This document shows positions 20,707 to 30,979 of a DNA stretch of 64,000 nt, one piece after another. The translations under genes and the position numbers were made by a program. Within the stretch, counting starts at the first letter, position 1, and each line of letters opens with the position of its first letter. The notes beneath the pieces were generated by a model. The model worked only from the letters and a program-made list of their open reading frames with translations, did no database searches and was not told the origin of the DNA. This stretch comes from Bedellia somnulentella. Its lineage: Eukaryota > Arthropoda > Insecta > Lepidoptera > Bedelliidae. The stretch is from assembly GCA_963576735.1 (NCBI GenBank), contig OY755190.1, forward strand, positions 2,845,695 through 2,909,694, in the 5' to 3' direction.

Positions 20707-21045
20707 ATTCAAATGTTTACGCCGGATATCCCCGAAGGGGTAGGCAGAGGGACTTATACTTTCTAAACATAGTGATGTCACATAATTTAATGTTTTTTGA
20801 CATGAATTCCTCATGTGGGGATTATTACTCATAAATAAAAGATTTAATTTAATAACATCCCCGCCAGTGTCGAAATTTTTCTTTCCTTTAATAACATCTT
20901 TTATTTATAGTGATGTCAATTGTGACCTGGTGTTCAGAGTACCAAAGTTTTGTACTCACGTGGTAGGGTACAGGCCTATCGACGTTTGGTACAAACACAT
21001 TGTCACCGACAAACTAAAACTTAGACTTAGCTATCACTGTTACGG
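20707..21045 (-). mobile_element. SINE-B, interrupted by element C
   Basis: The 3' end (GCCGGATATCCCCGAAGGGG) is at 20707-20779. The body resumes at 20907 (CAATTGTGACCTGGTGTTCA) and the head ends near 21045. TAGTGATGTCA on both sides of the gap is the duplication made by element C. Confidence 0.75.
20780..20906. mobile_element. Element C, short inverted-tail form
   Basis: CATGAATTCCTCATGTGGGG at the left and GTGTCGAAATTTTTCTTTCC at the right are the two tail copies of element C. Almost all of the tRNA-like core is deleted. The flanking TAGTGATGTCA repeat shows it moved into the SINE-B. Confidence 0.65.
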
Positions 21046-21049
21046 AAAG

Positions 21050-21293
21050 AACATACATATACTCACGGCTATATTTCCCAAGAAGGGGTAGCCAGAGCTG
21101 AGAAATTAGAAATTCCACTGCCACTTTTGGAAGTTGATTGGGGAAAAGATGGTAAAATTAAATGTTTTTGGTGACGGGTCTCCAACCACATCGCCCAAAA
21201 ATCACTTAAAAAGCCCCTATACCCTTAGTCGCCTCTTACGATCACCCACGGGTAGAAATGGGGTAGTGTTATTCTGAGCCGACGCTACACGGT
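21050..21293 (-). mobile_element. SINE-A, full length
   Basis: A near-consensus copy ending in GAGCCGACGCTACACGGT. Confidence 0.85.
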
Positions 21294-21599
21294 AAAAAAT
21301 AGCTAATAAATAAAAACCAAGCGAACCCAACTGTTTTACTGGCTAGTAAATATTTAAAACAGCCAACATTGTTTCTGGAAGTCATTTATATCAGCGCTGT
21401 CAGGGGTGAGATAATGAGGCGTCGAGAAACGAGGGCATTTGATATATTTCCAGAATCTACGGTGTCCATTTTGAGTACATGGCAGATTAATAGAGTTATC
21501 AAAAAGTGTATTTGGGACCTTAAAGTTAAATGAAATTGTGGTGTATTTATTTAAATAGTAGCCTGCCGAAAGATTTATTACTTAGTTACTTTTTACATG
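21294..21599. other. Intergenic DNA
   Basis: Nothing recognised. Confidence 0.4.
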
Positions 21600-21960
21600 C
21601 AACCGTGATGCTCAGTGGGTAAAAAATCGCTTATCGTGCAGACGATTAGGGTTCAAATCCTGGGTCGGGCCTACACTAATTTGTCTTATCTAAAGACATA
21701 CGTGTGGTTAATTTATCATGGTTGTTAACGGTGAGGGAAAACATCGTGAGGAAACCCACATGGCTGAGTTGTATTTAGTCTTGTGACAGTGTATTCGTAC
21801 AAAACGGCAATAGGCCTGCCCCCTATTACGTGAGTACACTGTCCATGCAAAACGTGGGTACTCTGAACACCAGGTGACAAAGTCACGTGATGTTCAGAAG
21901 TATTAGTACCTCTGCCAACCCCTTCGGGGATATTCGGCGTGAACGTTTATGTTATGTTAT
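21600..21960 (+). mobile_element. SINE-B, full length
   Basis: The head AACCGTGATGCTCAGTGGG and box-B-like GTTCAAATCC are followed by a near-consensus body and a TTATG tail. Confidence 0.9.
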
Positions 21961-21974
21961 GAATTTCTCAGTGA

Positions 21975-22160
21975 TCTCAGCGTTAAGGGAAAATGTTATA
22001 TACGAAAAAACATGGATCATATATGCGTATACTTAAACTGGTGGTAGAATTTGTAAAAACGGCTATCGACCTGTTCTAATTACTCGAGTACACTATCCAA
22101 GTAAAACATAGGTAACTTGAGTTCTACCCTTTCGTGGATGATCGGGGTGAACGTTTAAGT
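21975..22160 (+). mobile_element. SINE-B, strongly diverged
   Basis: AAAACGGCTATCGACCTG and CCTTTCGTGGATGATCGGGG follow SINE-B order in the same orientation. An old copy lying just after a young one. Confidence 0.55.
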
Positions 22161-22569
22161 CTTTGAATTTTTGAGTATGTATAAACACCAAAGAAAAAGC
22201 AGACCCCTTATACCGTGTGTATACTTCCACACAAATATTATGCATTCATCATACGTTATACCAGAGCTTGGACAGCATATAAATATGAGCGGGAAATTTG
22301 CGCAAATGGAATTCAGCATCATATACATATTAATTTGATGTATAATATCAAGAATTGCGGGAAAACCGCTCATATTCTTGGTACGACTAAGTTAACATTG
22401 AACCTTCAACATCCTGACCCGTAAACAAACAAAAACTTTTCTAGGGGTTAACTTGATCTGTGGGCTATGTCCATATACGTATTTATATTAACTATCTAAC
22501 GCTTATAGTAAAATCTATTGAACTTTAACTATCCTTTCACGAGAATTTGCAATAAAATCATCAGTAAAA
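22161..22569. other. Intergenic DNA
   Basis: Two overlapping ORFs of about 70 codons have no recognisable motif. Confidence 0.4.
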
Positions 22570-22820
22570 ACATATACATACACATATACTCACGGCTATA
22601 ATTCCCTTAACGGGGTAGCCAGAGCTTTGGATTGAAAAATTCTTCAGCCACTTTTGGAAGTTGATGGGGGAAAAGATGGTAAGAATAAATGTTTTTGGTG
22701 ACGGGTCTCCAACAACATCACCCAAAATTCACTTAAAAAGCCCCTATATCCTTAGTGGGCTCTTACAATCACCCACGGGTAGAAATGGGGTAGTGTTATT
22801 CTAAGCCGACACTACACGGC
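22570..22820 (-). mobile_element. SINE-A, full length
   Basis: It runs from ACATATACTCACGGCTATAA to AAGCCGACACTACACGGC. The terminal block is repeated immediately after. Confidence 0.85.
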
Positions 22821-22849
22821 ACTGTTATTCTAAGCCGACACTACACGGT
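22821..22849 (-). repeat. Tandem duplicate of the SINE-A 5' head
   Basis: About 28 bp (TGTTATTCTAAGCCGACACT plus 8) repeat the head of the SINE that ends just before. Only the head is duplicated. Confidence 0.8.
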
Positions 22850-23844
22850 GAATATAGAAAAGAAAAATGTATACAGCATGTCAATCAAACAAATGTAAAC
22901 GTAAAGAGCATGTATTTACCTATATATCTATATACCTATATATACGTAGTACGTGAAGAAAAATCATCAGGTTTTTTAACGTAAATTTCACTAACCAAAT
23001 ATATTAAAATTTCGTTTATATCCATTAGAAGTGCATAGTACATTGAGAACATAACTAAATAGAGCTGAAATCAAACGTAGTTCTGTTCCAATATTTGAAA
23101 ATGAATTCCACCAAGAAGTAATTGTAAATATATATTATCCTTACGCTACCTTGTTGGTGGATTCAATTTTCTAAATTTTGTTGATCACACAGTTGAATTT
23201 TATCAACCATTTTCGGATGTCGCAATATTAGCAAATCTTTAAATCTCTCTTCCCAACCTCCATGGGAAACAAAATGATAGTGATATTAAACTACGAGTAT
23301 ATATTTACAGCCTAAAAGTAGCGTTGTTCAAAACTTTCAGAAGTGAGCTCATACAATAAACTACCAAAGATCCTAATAAAATACGAAGTTTACTTGACTT
23401 TGCTTGCATTTTGTTTAGCGAAACAAATTGAAAGAACGAAACGTTCATTTTTCTCAAGACCGCCATCAGCTCGTCGACTGGATACGATCGTTTGTCAAAC
23501 GTTATCTAAAGAAGTTGGCGAAAAAAGTCGGGAGAATCGCTGAGAGGAACTTTTGGAAGTATCATTTTTGATTCATGACTACTTTTGTATGGTACTGTGT
23601 TTGAAAAAGTGGGCGAAAACATGTTTATATATGTTCAAATACTTATCTACTAGCCTATGACTATACTTAAGACTATATTTGCAAATACAGGTAGCTAGAG
23701 GTATTGAATCAATTTTCCGTATCTTTTTAGGGTGGTTAAGCGAAGCAATAGTTATTGAGCGTATATCTCATATCTTACAATATTTTTCATCAATTTTTTA
23801 CCTATCTAAGGGCTTAAACCCCAATAAATATATAAAAAGAATGT
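22850..23844. other. Intergenic DNA
   Basis: About 1 kb without recognised repeats. The 66-codon ORF at 23343-23543 is open but matches nothing I know. Confidence 0.4.
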
Positions 23845-24366
23845 TTTGTTCATGATAGCGACATGATAGTCCAGTGGGTAGAACACCCGCCCGAAAAACA
23901 GAAGGGCGTGAGTTCCAATCCTGGGACGGGCCTACACCAATTTGTCTTTTCTAAAGTCATATGTGTGGCTAATTTATCATGGTTGCTAACGGTGAGGGAA
24001 AACATCGTGAGGAAACCCACATGGCTGAGTTGTACTTAGTCATGTGACAGTGTATTCGTACAAAACGGCGATAGGCCTGCCCCCTATCACGTGAGTACAC
24101 TGTCTAAGCAAAACGTGGGTACCTTCTCTGGAAACTAGATGGCGCTTGCCATGTGAGTTCAGGAGTATTGGTACCTCTGCCAACCCCTTCGGGGATAAAC
24201 GGCGTGAACGTTTATGTTATGTTGTTCATGAAAACTTCATGTGGATTTCGCACTTATAGCCTCAATTGCTGTGCCAATTCGCGCGAATTACGCCGCGACG
24301 GGGGCGTATAACCGGAGATCGTGGGTTCGATTCCCACTGGTGTCGAATTGTTTTTTCCTTTATTTA
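23845..24366 (+). mobile_element. Element C, split by a SINE-B
   Basis: The left edge (GAATGTTTTGTTCATGA) is at 23845-23866 and the rest at 24214-24366. The tRNA-like core carries GACGGGGGCGTAT and GGGTTCGATTCCC, then the tail GTGTCGAATTGTTTTTTCC. TTGTTCATGA at both edges of the interruption is the SINE-B target duplication. Confidence 0.65.
23867..24213 (+). mobile_element. SINE-B, second head subtype
   Basis: The head has GTCCAGTGGGTAGAACACC and a CGCCCGAAAAACAGAAGGGC arm in place of the usual one. The body differs as well (ACTAGATGGCGCTTGCCATG, then GGGATAAACGGCG). Full length. Confidence 0.85.
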
Positions 24367-25327
24367 TCTATACTTATAATAAATCTGTAGAGAGGTCAAT
24401 TCTGTACATGAAATATATTTTCAAAATAACTATCAGGGGGTGATTAGGGATCGATACCGATGCCAAAAATGCAATCAATAAATTTTTTGTCTGTCTGTCT
24501 GTCTGTCTGTCGGTTTGTATGTGCCTTATGCAAACAAAAACTACGAGACGGATTTTAACGAAACTTGGTACAATTATTGTTCATACTCCTGGGCAGGTTT
24601 TTGTATACTTTCCAGCAGAGTAGTAAAGGGGAATTTTGGGAAATTTAGGGAAAACGGGAGAAGTTACTCCATTTTTTAAGCTTCCGTCGCGTGTGCAGCC
24701 TTAATGGTTAAACTAACATAGAAATCATGTATAACGGAAATATTCTTCATAAAATTACCTAAAAAAATCCACACCAGTTTATGTCTATCTTTTATGGTTG
24801 ACTCACAATAACACGTGTAATTCCTGATAGCTTAGCAGTTCGGAACATTCTGATTATATTTGTTTACTCTTACGTTTGTAAACCTCTCACTCATCCCTAA
24901 TTTAAAAAAGGTGACATTATTACCTATTCAATAAAAAAAGAATCATAGAAATCGGTAGAGAAACACCGAAATTATACATAAAATAAGCCATCGCGCCCGT
25001 GACCAAAACCAAATCTTTACTAATTTACATATAACATACTAGATGGCGCCAGTAGTTGCATCCTACATCACGTAATGATTTCTTTTTTAGATTGTTATAA
25101 ATACTTCATAGCGTTTTATTCCAAAATTTGCTATTAAACGGAAATACTGAACCGTTCATAAAACCGCATTCCAAATCACCAAACTACACTGTTAAGGGAG
25201 TGCTATAAATTTAATAAATTGAAAACATTGCGCTAAATTTCACAATGCTTGAGCAGTGACGGAAGAAAGAAACCTCAGATATTTAAAAAAACAACGCTAC
25301 CCGTGCAAAGCTGGGCCGATCCACTAG
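24367..25327 (+). mobile_element. Non-autonomous Helitron, 961 bp, canonical ends
   Basis: It starts TCTATACTTATAATAAATC and ends CCGATCCACTAG. It sits between A (24366) and T (25328) with no target duplication, exactly the Helitron rule. It includes a (GTCT)n run at 24488-24511. No Rep/helicase ORF is present, so it needs a helper. An inverted, less complete copy lies at 49.2-50.0 kb. Confidence 0.8.
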
Positions 25328-25625
25328 TTCCCAATAAATTTATTCATATTCACTCTTATATGTCCTACGTAACCGTCCTTTACTGGCGTAACCACGAAAA
25401 AGTATCAATAAAATGATTTACCAAAGGGCAATGAAAATAATCAAGACCATCCCAAGTTAGACGTTTTATGGAGAGTTAATGAGACCCAGTGTGACTCCTG
25501 TTTAGCTCATCAATGGAAGGCGTGGTTATTAATAGGAGTGCGTTATCTCGATGGCCGCAATACAACCCCCTATTATTTGCTGTCAATTGGATACCAATTT
25601 TGCGCAGCTTTTGATAAATATATTT

Positions 25626-25842
25626 AGCATTTTCTAAGACTTTCACGATTTCACATTATAATTAAAACAACTTTTGACTTTTGGATATTTTAATCGCGTG
25701 TTATTACATGGTTTTTTAAAGCCCGACGTTTCGAAAACTTTTCAGTTATCATGGTCACGGGAAGACGGGAAACGTCGGGCTTTAAAAAACCATGTAATAA
25801 CACGCGATTAAAATATCCGAAAGTCAAAAGTTGTTTTAATTA
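25626..25842. mobile_element. Foldback repeat with CGAAACGTCGGGC core
   Basis: The arms 25657-25731 and 25770-25844 are about 75 bp, nearly identical, with a 38-nt loop. TAAATATATTT at both edges (about 25614-25625 and 25843-25854) looks like a target duplication, and the paralogous segment at 26.9 kb lacks the insert. The GTTTTCGAAACGTCGGGC core resembles the terminal repeats of Penelope-like elements. Confidence 0.65.
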
Positions 25843-25861
25843 TAAATATATTTGTTTCGAA

Positions 25862-26056
25862 AAGCAACCGTGATAGCCCAGTACTAAACGTACAAAACGG
25901 CGATAGGCCTGCCCCCTATCACGTGAGTGCACTGTCCATGCAAAACGTGGGTACTCTGAACACCAGGTGACAAAGTCACGTGATGTTCAGAAGTAGTAGT
26001 ACCTCTGCCAACCCCTTCGGGGATATTCGGCGTGAACGTTTATGTTATGTTATGTT
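25862..26056 (+). mobile_element. SINE-B, internally deleted
   Basis: The head ends after GATAGCCCAGT and jumps to ACGTACAAAACGGCG. The rest is consensus. GTTTCGAAAA on both sides is the target duplication, so the deleted form itself was inserted. Confidence 0.85.
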
Positions 26057-26239
26057 TCGAAAAAAAACATTTATTTGCTTTTTTTGGGCAGGCAGTTCTG
26101 TGCATGTTGTTGATTTAGGTGATTTTGAATATTTACTTTTATAATTAAAATATTGCATAGTCGCTGTTAGTCCCAATGATCAACTTAACGAACCGAAAGG
26201 AATTAAATATTGCCATCTAAATATCGTTACGTACTAATT

Positions 26240-26302
26240 TATACACACGCCATCAACTGCCATTAGAATAGGCAGAAACTATCAATTGCCAATTCGAACT
26301 TC
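26240..26302 (-). mobile_element. RTE 3' terminal scrap
   Basis: ACACGCCATCAACTGCCATT and GGCAGAAACTATCAATTGCC match the inverted RTE terminus. Heavily truncated and diverged. Confidence 0.5.
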
Positions 26303-26423
26303 TATACTACATGGTTACTTTCCCTAATGGCGCTTGATTTCCTCACAGTCATTAGTATTGTGTAGGGGCATTTTTGTTCTTCAGTTTTGTATGTGCCTTT
26401 GATTTCTTTGGTTTTAATGAATG

Positions 26424-26676
26424 GACGACGTGATAGCTCAGTGAAAACATCGTGAGGAAACCCACATGGCTGAGTTGTACTTAGTCATGTGACAGTGTAT
26501 TCGTACAAAACGGTGATAGGCCTGCCCCCTATCACGTGAGTACACTGTCCATGCAAAACGTGGGTACTCTGAACACCAGGTGACAAAGTCACGTGATGTT
26601 CAGAAGTATTAGTACCTCTGCCAACCCCCTCGGGGATATTCGGCAAGAACGTTTATGTTATGTTATGTTATGTTGA
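26424..26676 (+). mobile_element. SINE-B, internally deleted (different deletion)
   Basis: The head GACGTGATAGCTCAGTG joins directly to AAAACATCGTGAGG, removing the box-B region. TGAATGGAC flanks both ends. Confidence 0.85.
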
Positions 26677-26681
26677 ATGGA

Positions 26682-27045
26682 CCTACGTGGTTATCCTCTA
26701 CTGACATCACCACGTAAAAGTACCAATAAAATAATTAAGCAGAAGCCAATGAATATAATAGACAAGACAATCCCAAGTTAGACGGTTTATGAAGAGTTAA
26801 TGAAACCCAGTGTGACTCCTGTTTAGCTCATCAATGGAAAGGCGTGGTGATTAATAGGAGTGCGTTATCTCGATGGCCGCAATACAACCCCTTATTATTT
26901 GCCGTCACTTGGATACAAATTTTGCGCAGCTTTTGATCGATATGTCTATTTTGAAATAAGCTTAAATAGCTTTTTTGGGTAAGCAGTTTTGTACATTCTT
27001 TAAATTAAATGAGTATTTTGAATTTAAATATTTTTATTAACCATT
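26682..27045. repeat. Local duplication, copy 2 (empty-site copy)
   Basis: Partner of 25364-26155 without the foldback repeat and without the SINE-B. The unit ends with the GGGTAAGCAGTTTTGTACAT block. Confidence 0.75.
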
Positions 27046-27087
27046 TTGGAATGCAACAAAATAAAAAAATAAAAAAAAATAAAAATG

Positions 27088-27300
27088 CCGTGTAGTGCCG
27101 GCTTAGAATGTTGCTACCCCTTTCTACCCACGGGTGTCGTAAGAGGTGACTAAGGGTATTAGGCTTTTTTTAGTTGTTTTTGGACGATGCGGTTGGAGAC
27201 ACATCACCTGCGATACTTTGTCCTCTATCAACTTCCCAATTAGGCTAAAAAGTTTCTGGCTCAGAAACTCTGGCCATCTCTTTTGTGGTATTATTGTTTA
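27088..27300 (+). mobile_element. SINE-A, GCCGTGTAGTGCCGG subtype, tail lost
   Basis: The head is near consensus. The last 30 bp and the microsatellite are eroded. Confidence 0.75.
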
Positions 27301-27398
27301 TTTATAGTTAAAAACTACTCCCGGGACGATCTTTCACGGAAGTAGAATTAATTCTATGATTAAAAACTAAGTCACCAGGCAATAATGTACCATTTTAT

Positions 27399-27702
27399 AA
27401 TTTCTCTTAGCCCATATATGTATATAGAAGCCCCACGAAGGGGCTCGAGCCTACCCTATATAGGGCGATTTGGCCATAGTCTACCGCGCTGGCCAATTGC
27501 GGGTTGGCAGACTAACGACTACTACCGTAATAGTAGCCGGGACCGACGGCTTAACGTGCCCTCCGAAGCACGGAATCATCTTAATTTTCGGATAATCAGG
27601 TGATTCAAGCCTGCAATATCCTTCCAAACTGGTTAAATCTTACAAATTAAATTCGTTCGTTCGGGAATCGAACCCGAGACCTCCGTACTTGAAACCAAAC
27701 CA
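27399..27702 (-). mobile_element. Element D, tRNA-headed SINE
   Basis: The high end holds GGGAATCGAACCCGAGACC (inverted box B). The body includes CTCCGAAGCACGG, GGTTGGCAGACT and GGGCGATTTGGCCATAG; the low end is CTTAGCCCATATATG. Related pieces are at 43.9 kb and 55.6 kb. A 72-codon plus-strand ORF here is incidental. Confidence 0.7.
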
Positions 27703-27921
27703 TTTTATAATGTATAAGGTTTGTAAATAACCAAGTATATAAGTGCAAAATCCAACTGTCAGTCAAACAGTTTCTGAGAAAAATATCATCGTACAGCTTT
27801 TCGCGCATCCATCACAATTTTAACAATACAATGTGTTCGTATCTACTGAAAAATATTTTATTTCTATTTCAAGCATATTCGTTGCATTTAATGATGATGA
27901 ATTTTCAAAATATGAAATATT

Positions 27922-28172
27922 TACATACATACATACATATACTCACGGCTATGATCCCTAGAAGGGGTAGCCAGAGTTAAGGAATTACAAATTCCTCAGC
28001 CACTTTTGGAAAAGTTGAGTGTGGGAAAAGATGGTAAAATTAAGGTTGTTGGTGATGGGTCTCCAACCACATCGCCCAAAAATCCTTCAAAAGCCCCAAA
28101 GCCGTTAGTCGCCCCTTTCGTACACCCACCGGAAGAAATGGGGTAGTGCTATTCTAAGCCGACACTACACAA
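27922..28172 (-). mobile_element. SINE-A, full length
   Basis: Near-consensus from (CATA)n to GCCGACACTACACAACCC. Confidence 0.88.
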
Positions 28173-29040
28173 CCCACAGCTAATAGCTATAAAAATAATT
28201 CAGGAGAAATAGGTTTCTCTTTTTTATAGGAATATCATGTATAATTAAAGTGAAGATGAAAAACAAGGAGACTATTTAAATTCTCTACATCTGACTCATT
28301 TCCAAAAAAAAAAAGTGAAATTTTGAAATGAGTATACGTGGTGCTAATTTTAAAACTATTTTTTTCAACAACTTTATAATTTTATTTAAATGCACTGGGG
28401 ATAGTTAAATATTATATATTCATATATTAACAAAATTTTAGCCCCTCCTTGCGCAAATTCATCTTATTTTCCAAATACCTTACAAAATAAGGAAATATAA
28501 TCATAATTATTCATTTTAATATTCATAAAGCAAATATTGGCTAATTTTTGTTAAATTACAAAGAACAAAGATGATTAAATTTTAAGTAGAATTATTAGTA
28601 GCGTAATTAATTACCTAGAATAACTTCTAAGTTTTCAAAGCTTGTTAAAGAAAATTTTCCGTATTATTTTATCAGTAAAGAGCTTTGTCTTCATAGAATT
28701 GAGCTGAAATATGCTCTGTGCCAATCTCACTACCAGGAAAAAGATGATTGTATCTATAGTTGTTTTATTTTCCCTGAAGCACCGACGCAAGTAGTTTCCT
28801 GAAGCAATACTTACTCAATGGAAACACAACAACTAAATAATGATAATAATATTAATTTGCAATTTAAAACCTAATTCAGTCATAGCTAGAGCACTACAAA
28901 ATAAACAGTTTTTCATTTTGAAGAAGGTATTTTACGCATAGATGGACATTGATGCCATAATAGGTCGAACCTGTGGCATGGACGTCAATTATAACAAAAA
29001 CTAAATATTTTGATAAAACCAAATTCAATAACTAACACTT
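28173..29040. other. AT-rich intergenic DNA
   Basis: About 870 bp with no recognised repeat or coding signal. Confidence 0.4.
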
Positions 29041-29084
29041 TGGGGATCGCAGGGTAAAAACTTTGTTAGGTAAATTGGTCGTCG

Positions 29085-29290
29085 TTTGAGGGATCGGGGA
29101 TTGGACTACCGGTCAGGGGCATTTCTGGTCCAGAGGATTTCGCTCGCTGTGCAGCGTGGAAATGCTGCCAGTGTGATGGGAACCTTTGGGCCGGGTATGA
29201 TTTGGGGCGGTTTATTTGCCTAATTTTGTTGTTACTTTAATTTTTTTTACACTATAATTTATGAATATTCGTACAGCATATCTATCACCG
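29085..29290 (+). pseudogene. C-terminal remnant of the R2-type LINE
   Basis: One frame reads YRSGAFLVQRISLAVQRGNA followed by ASVMGTFGPGM and a stop. It matches the end of the ORF at 1570-2504 (AGAFFAQRISLAIQRGNAAS) at nearly every position. Only the last 40 or so codons and the 3' UTR are kept, typical of 5' truncation. It shows that the family has at least two copies here. Confidence 0.7.
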
Positions 29291-29330
29291 TTATATAAAA
29301 ATCGCTTTACTGTCGTAGAAAAGTTAGATT

Positions 29331-29554
29331 TGCTGTGTAGTGTCAACTTAGAATATCACTACCCCATTTCCTTCGGTGGGTGTACGTAAGAGGCGGCTAA
29401 CGGTATTGGGGCTTTTAAGGGATTTTTGTGCGATGCGCCAACAACCTTTATTTCACCATCTTTTCCCCACGCAACTTCCAAATGTGGCTTGGGAATTTCC
29501 TTAGCTCTGACTACCCCTTTCAGGGAATTATAGCCGTGAGTATATGTATGTATG
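29331..29554 (+). mobile_element. SINE-A with a small internal deletion and TSD
   Basis: The box GGTTGGAGACCCATCA is deleted. AAAAGTKAGAT flanks both ends. Confidence 0.85.
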
Positions 29555-29956
29555 TAAAAGTGAGATAACAATTATTATTAGCAAAATTACATGACTATAG
29601 AAAGCATGCCAGACAGATACCGCCTACGGGTACTTCGAAAAACTGGTTCGTATTAAAATACATTCTAATTGTTGCGAACAGAAAACATCTCTGATAATTT
29701 AATTTTAATACCCACACATATAAATAAATACCTAGCTTAATATGTATAGCGAATAAATGTCTTTCTTTCTTTAATTTTAATCAGAACAGAGTAGAATTAA
29801 ATTATTAACTCCATATCAAGTCTTTTCAAAAATCATTGTCTGACTCTCTTTCTTAAAGTTCTAGACGAAAATTAAACGATACGTTTCAAATTAAAATTCC
29901 TATGCCTTATCTTTCTATGATGTGTCTTAGTGAAATATAACTATTTCAATAATTTT
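29555..29956. other. Intergenic DNA
   Basis: Nothing recognised. Confidence 0.4.
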
Positions 29957-29967
29957 CCCCATAATTT

Positions 29968-30034
29968 TTAATTCCTTAGCTCTGGCTACCACCTCTAGGG
30001 ATTTATAGCTGTGAGTATATGTATGTATGTATGT
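29968..30034 (+). mobile_element. SINE-A, 5' truncated, with 12-bp TSD
   Basis: Only the last 65 bp and tail remain. TTTCCCCATAAT occurs before (about 29956) and after (about 30034), so truncation happened during insertion. Confidence 0.8.
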
Positions 30035-30080
30035 TTCCCCATAATATAAAAAAAATCATAAAATTATGATTAAAATAATC

Positions 30081-30105
30081 CGACGTGAACGTTTGACTTT
30101 GACTT
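30081..30105 (+). mobile_element. SINE-B, extreme 5' truncation
   Basis: CCGACGTGAACGTTTGACTT is the SINE-B terminus. TTTCCCCATAA recurs right after it, a third copy of the same target. Confidence 0.5.
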
Positions 30106-30979
30106 TCCCCATAAATAAAAAGGACACTTTTTATTTCCCCGACCCTAATAAATGCCACGCAAGTGTAAGAACCAAGACTGTTTCTCTTTTGTTTTGGCGA
30201 ACGCTCCTAATTGGCTGGTCCATTTGTCGGTGACAACAATGCCCGGATGCCAGGGTTCTAGCCTCGACAGGATGCTGAGAAATTAATTGTATTGTTGTTT
30301 AGACTGGTACTAATAAGAAATTTATATTTTTTGCAATCCTTACTTATATGGCTTTAATCTTAAGAAGGATGTTTTTAGAGATTTAATTCTGCTGTTATTA
30401 AAGCACTTTTGGATTATGCGAGGGATGGTTTGAATGGATGGTAAATACGTGTAATCGATCGTCGTCCTTTACTAAAATTAATTTCACTTTGGCTCTGCAA
30501 CTGCATTATATTTGTAACAATCAACTGCCAAAATCTTCCTAAGAAGTTGTATTAACACGTCTCTGCCTACCCTATCTTACGATCTATAGCCGTGAGTGGA
30601 GCTTGACTAATATCTAACTTTACTAAATCTAATTATTTAACTAAAATAACGCTTACTATCTGTATATTCCACGATTAATTTTAAGTTATTTAAAACGGAC
30701 ACTGAGTTAAAACAGGGAAATTACTTTAAAGAAAACTTGTAAAAGAATTACTCGCGGTTTCAATTTGAACTTGGCCAAGTTCCAGGTAAGTAAATAAGTT
30801 GCTTCCCAGTTTGAAACTTTTTAAATCAGTTCAACACGAGTTTGGACACTTTTACTAACAATTTGACTAAAGCGAATTAGCAGTTATTTAATTAGCTATG
30901 GCGACCTTAAATCCTTTGCACATGGTATATTTTAAATAAATTATCGCGATTTTTCGAGCAGCACACTGCTTTCTTACAT
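30106..30979. other. Intergenic DNA with a tiny RTE/SINE-A end
   Basis: GTCTCTGCCTACCCTATC and TATAGCCGTGAGTGGAG near 30560-30600 resemble an RTE/SINE-A terminus. The rest is unassigned. Confidence 0.35.

Larger units (their letters stand above)
25364..26155. repeat. Local duplication, copy 1 (carries two insertions)
   Basis: The sequence from CCTACGTAACC through TTAGACG, GTGTGACTCCTGTTTAGCTC and GTGCGTTATCTCGATGGCC recurs at 26682-27045. Copy 1 holds a foldback repeat and a SINE-B that copy 2 lacks. The core stretch is about 90% identical by eye. Confidence 0.75.

Noticed and set aside
22155..22424. Overlapping 69- and 72-codon ORFs
   Set aside because: Opposite strands, no motif, no repeat support.
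24488..24511. CRISPR-like or tandem array
   Set aside because: It is a simple (GTCT)n run inside a Helitron. No spacer-repeat pattern exists anywhere in the window.
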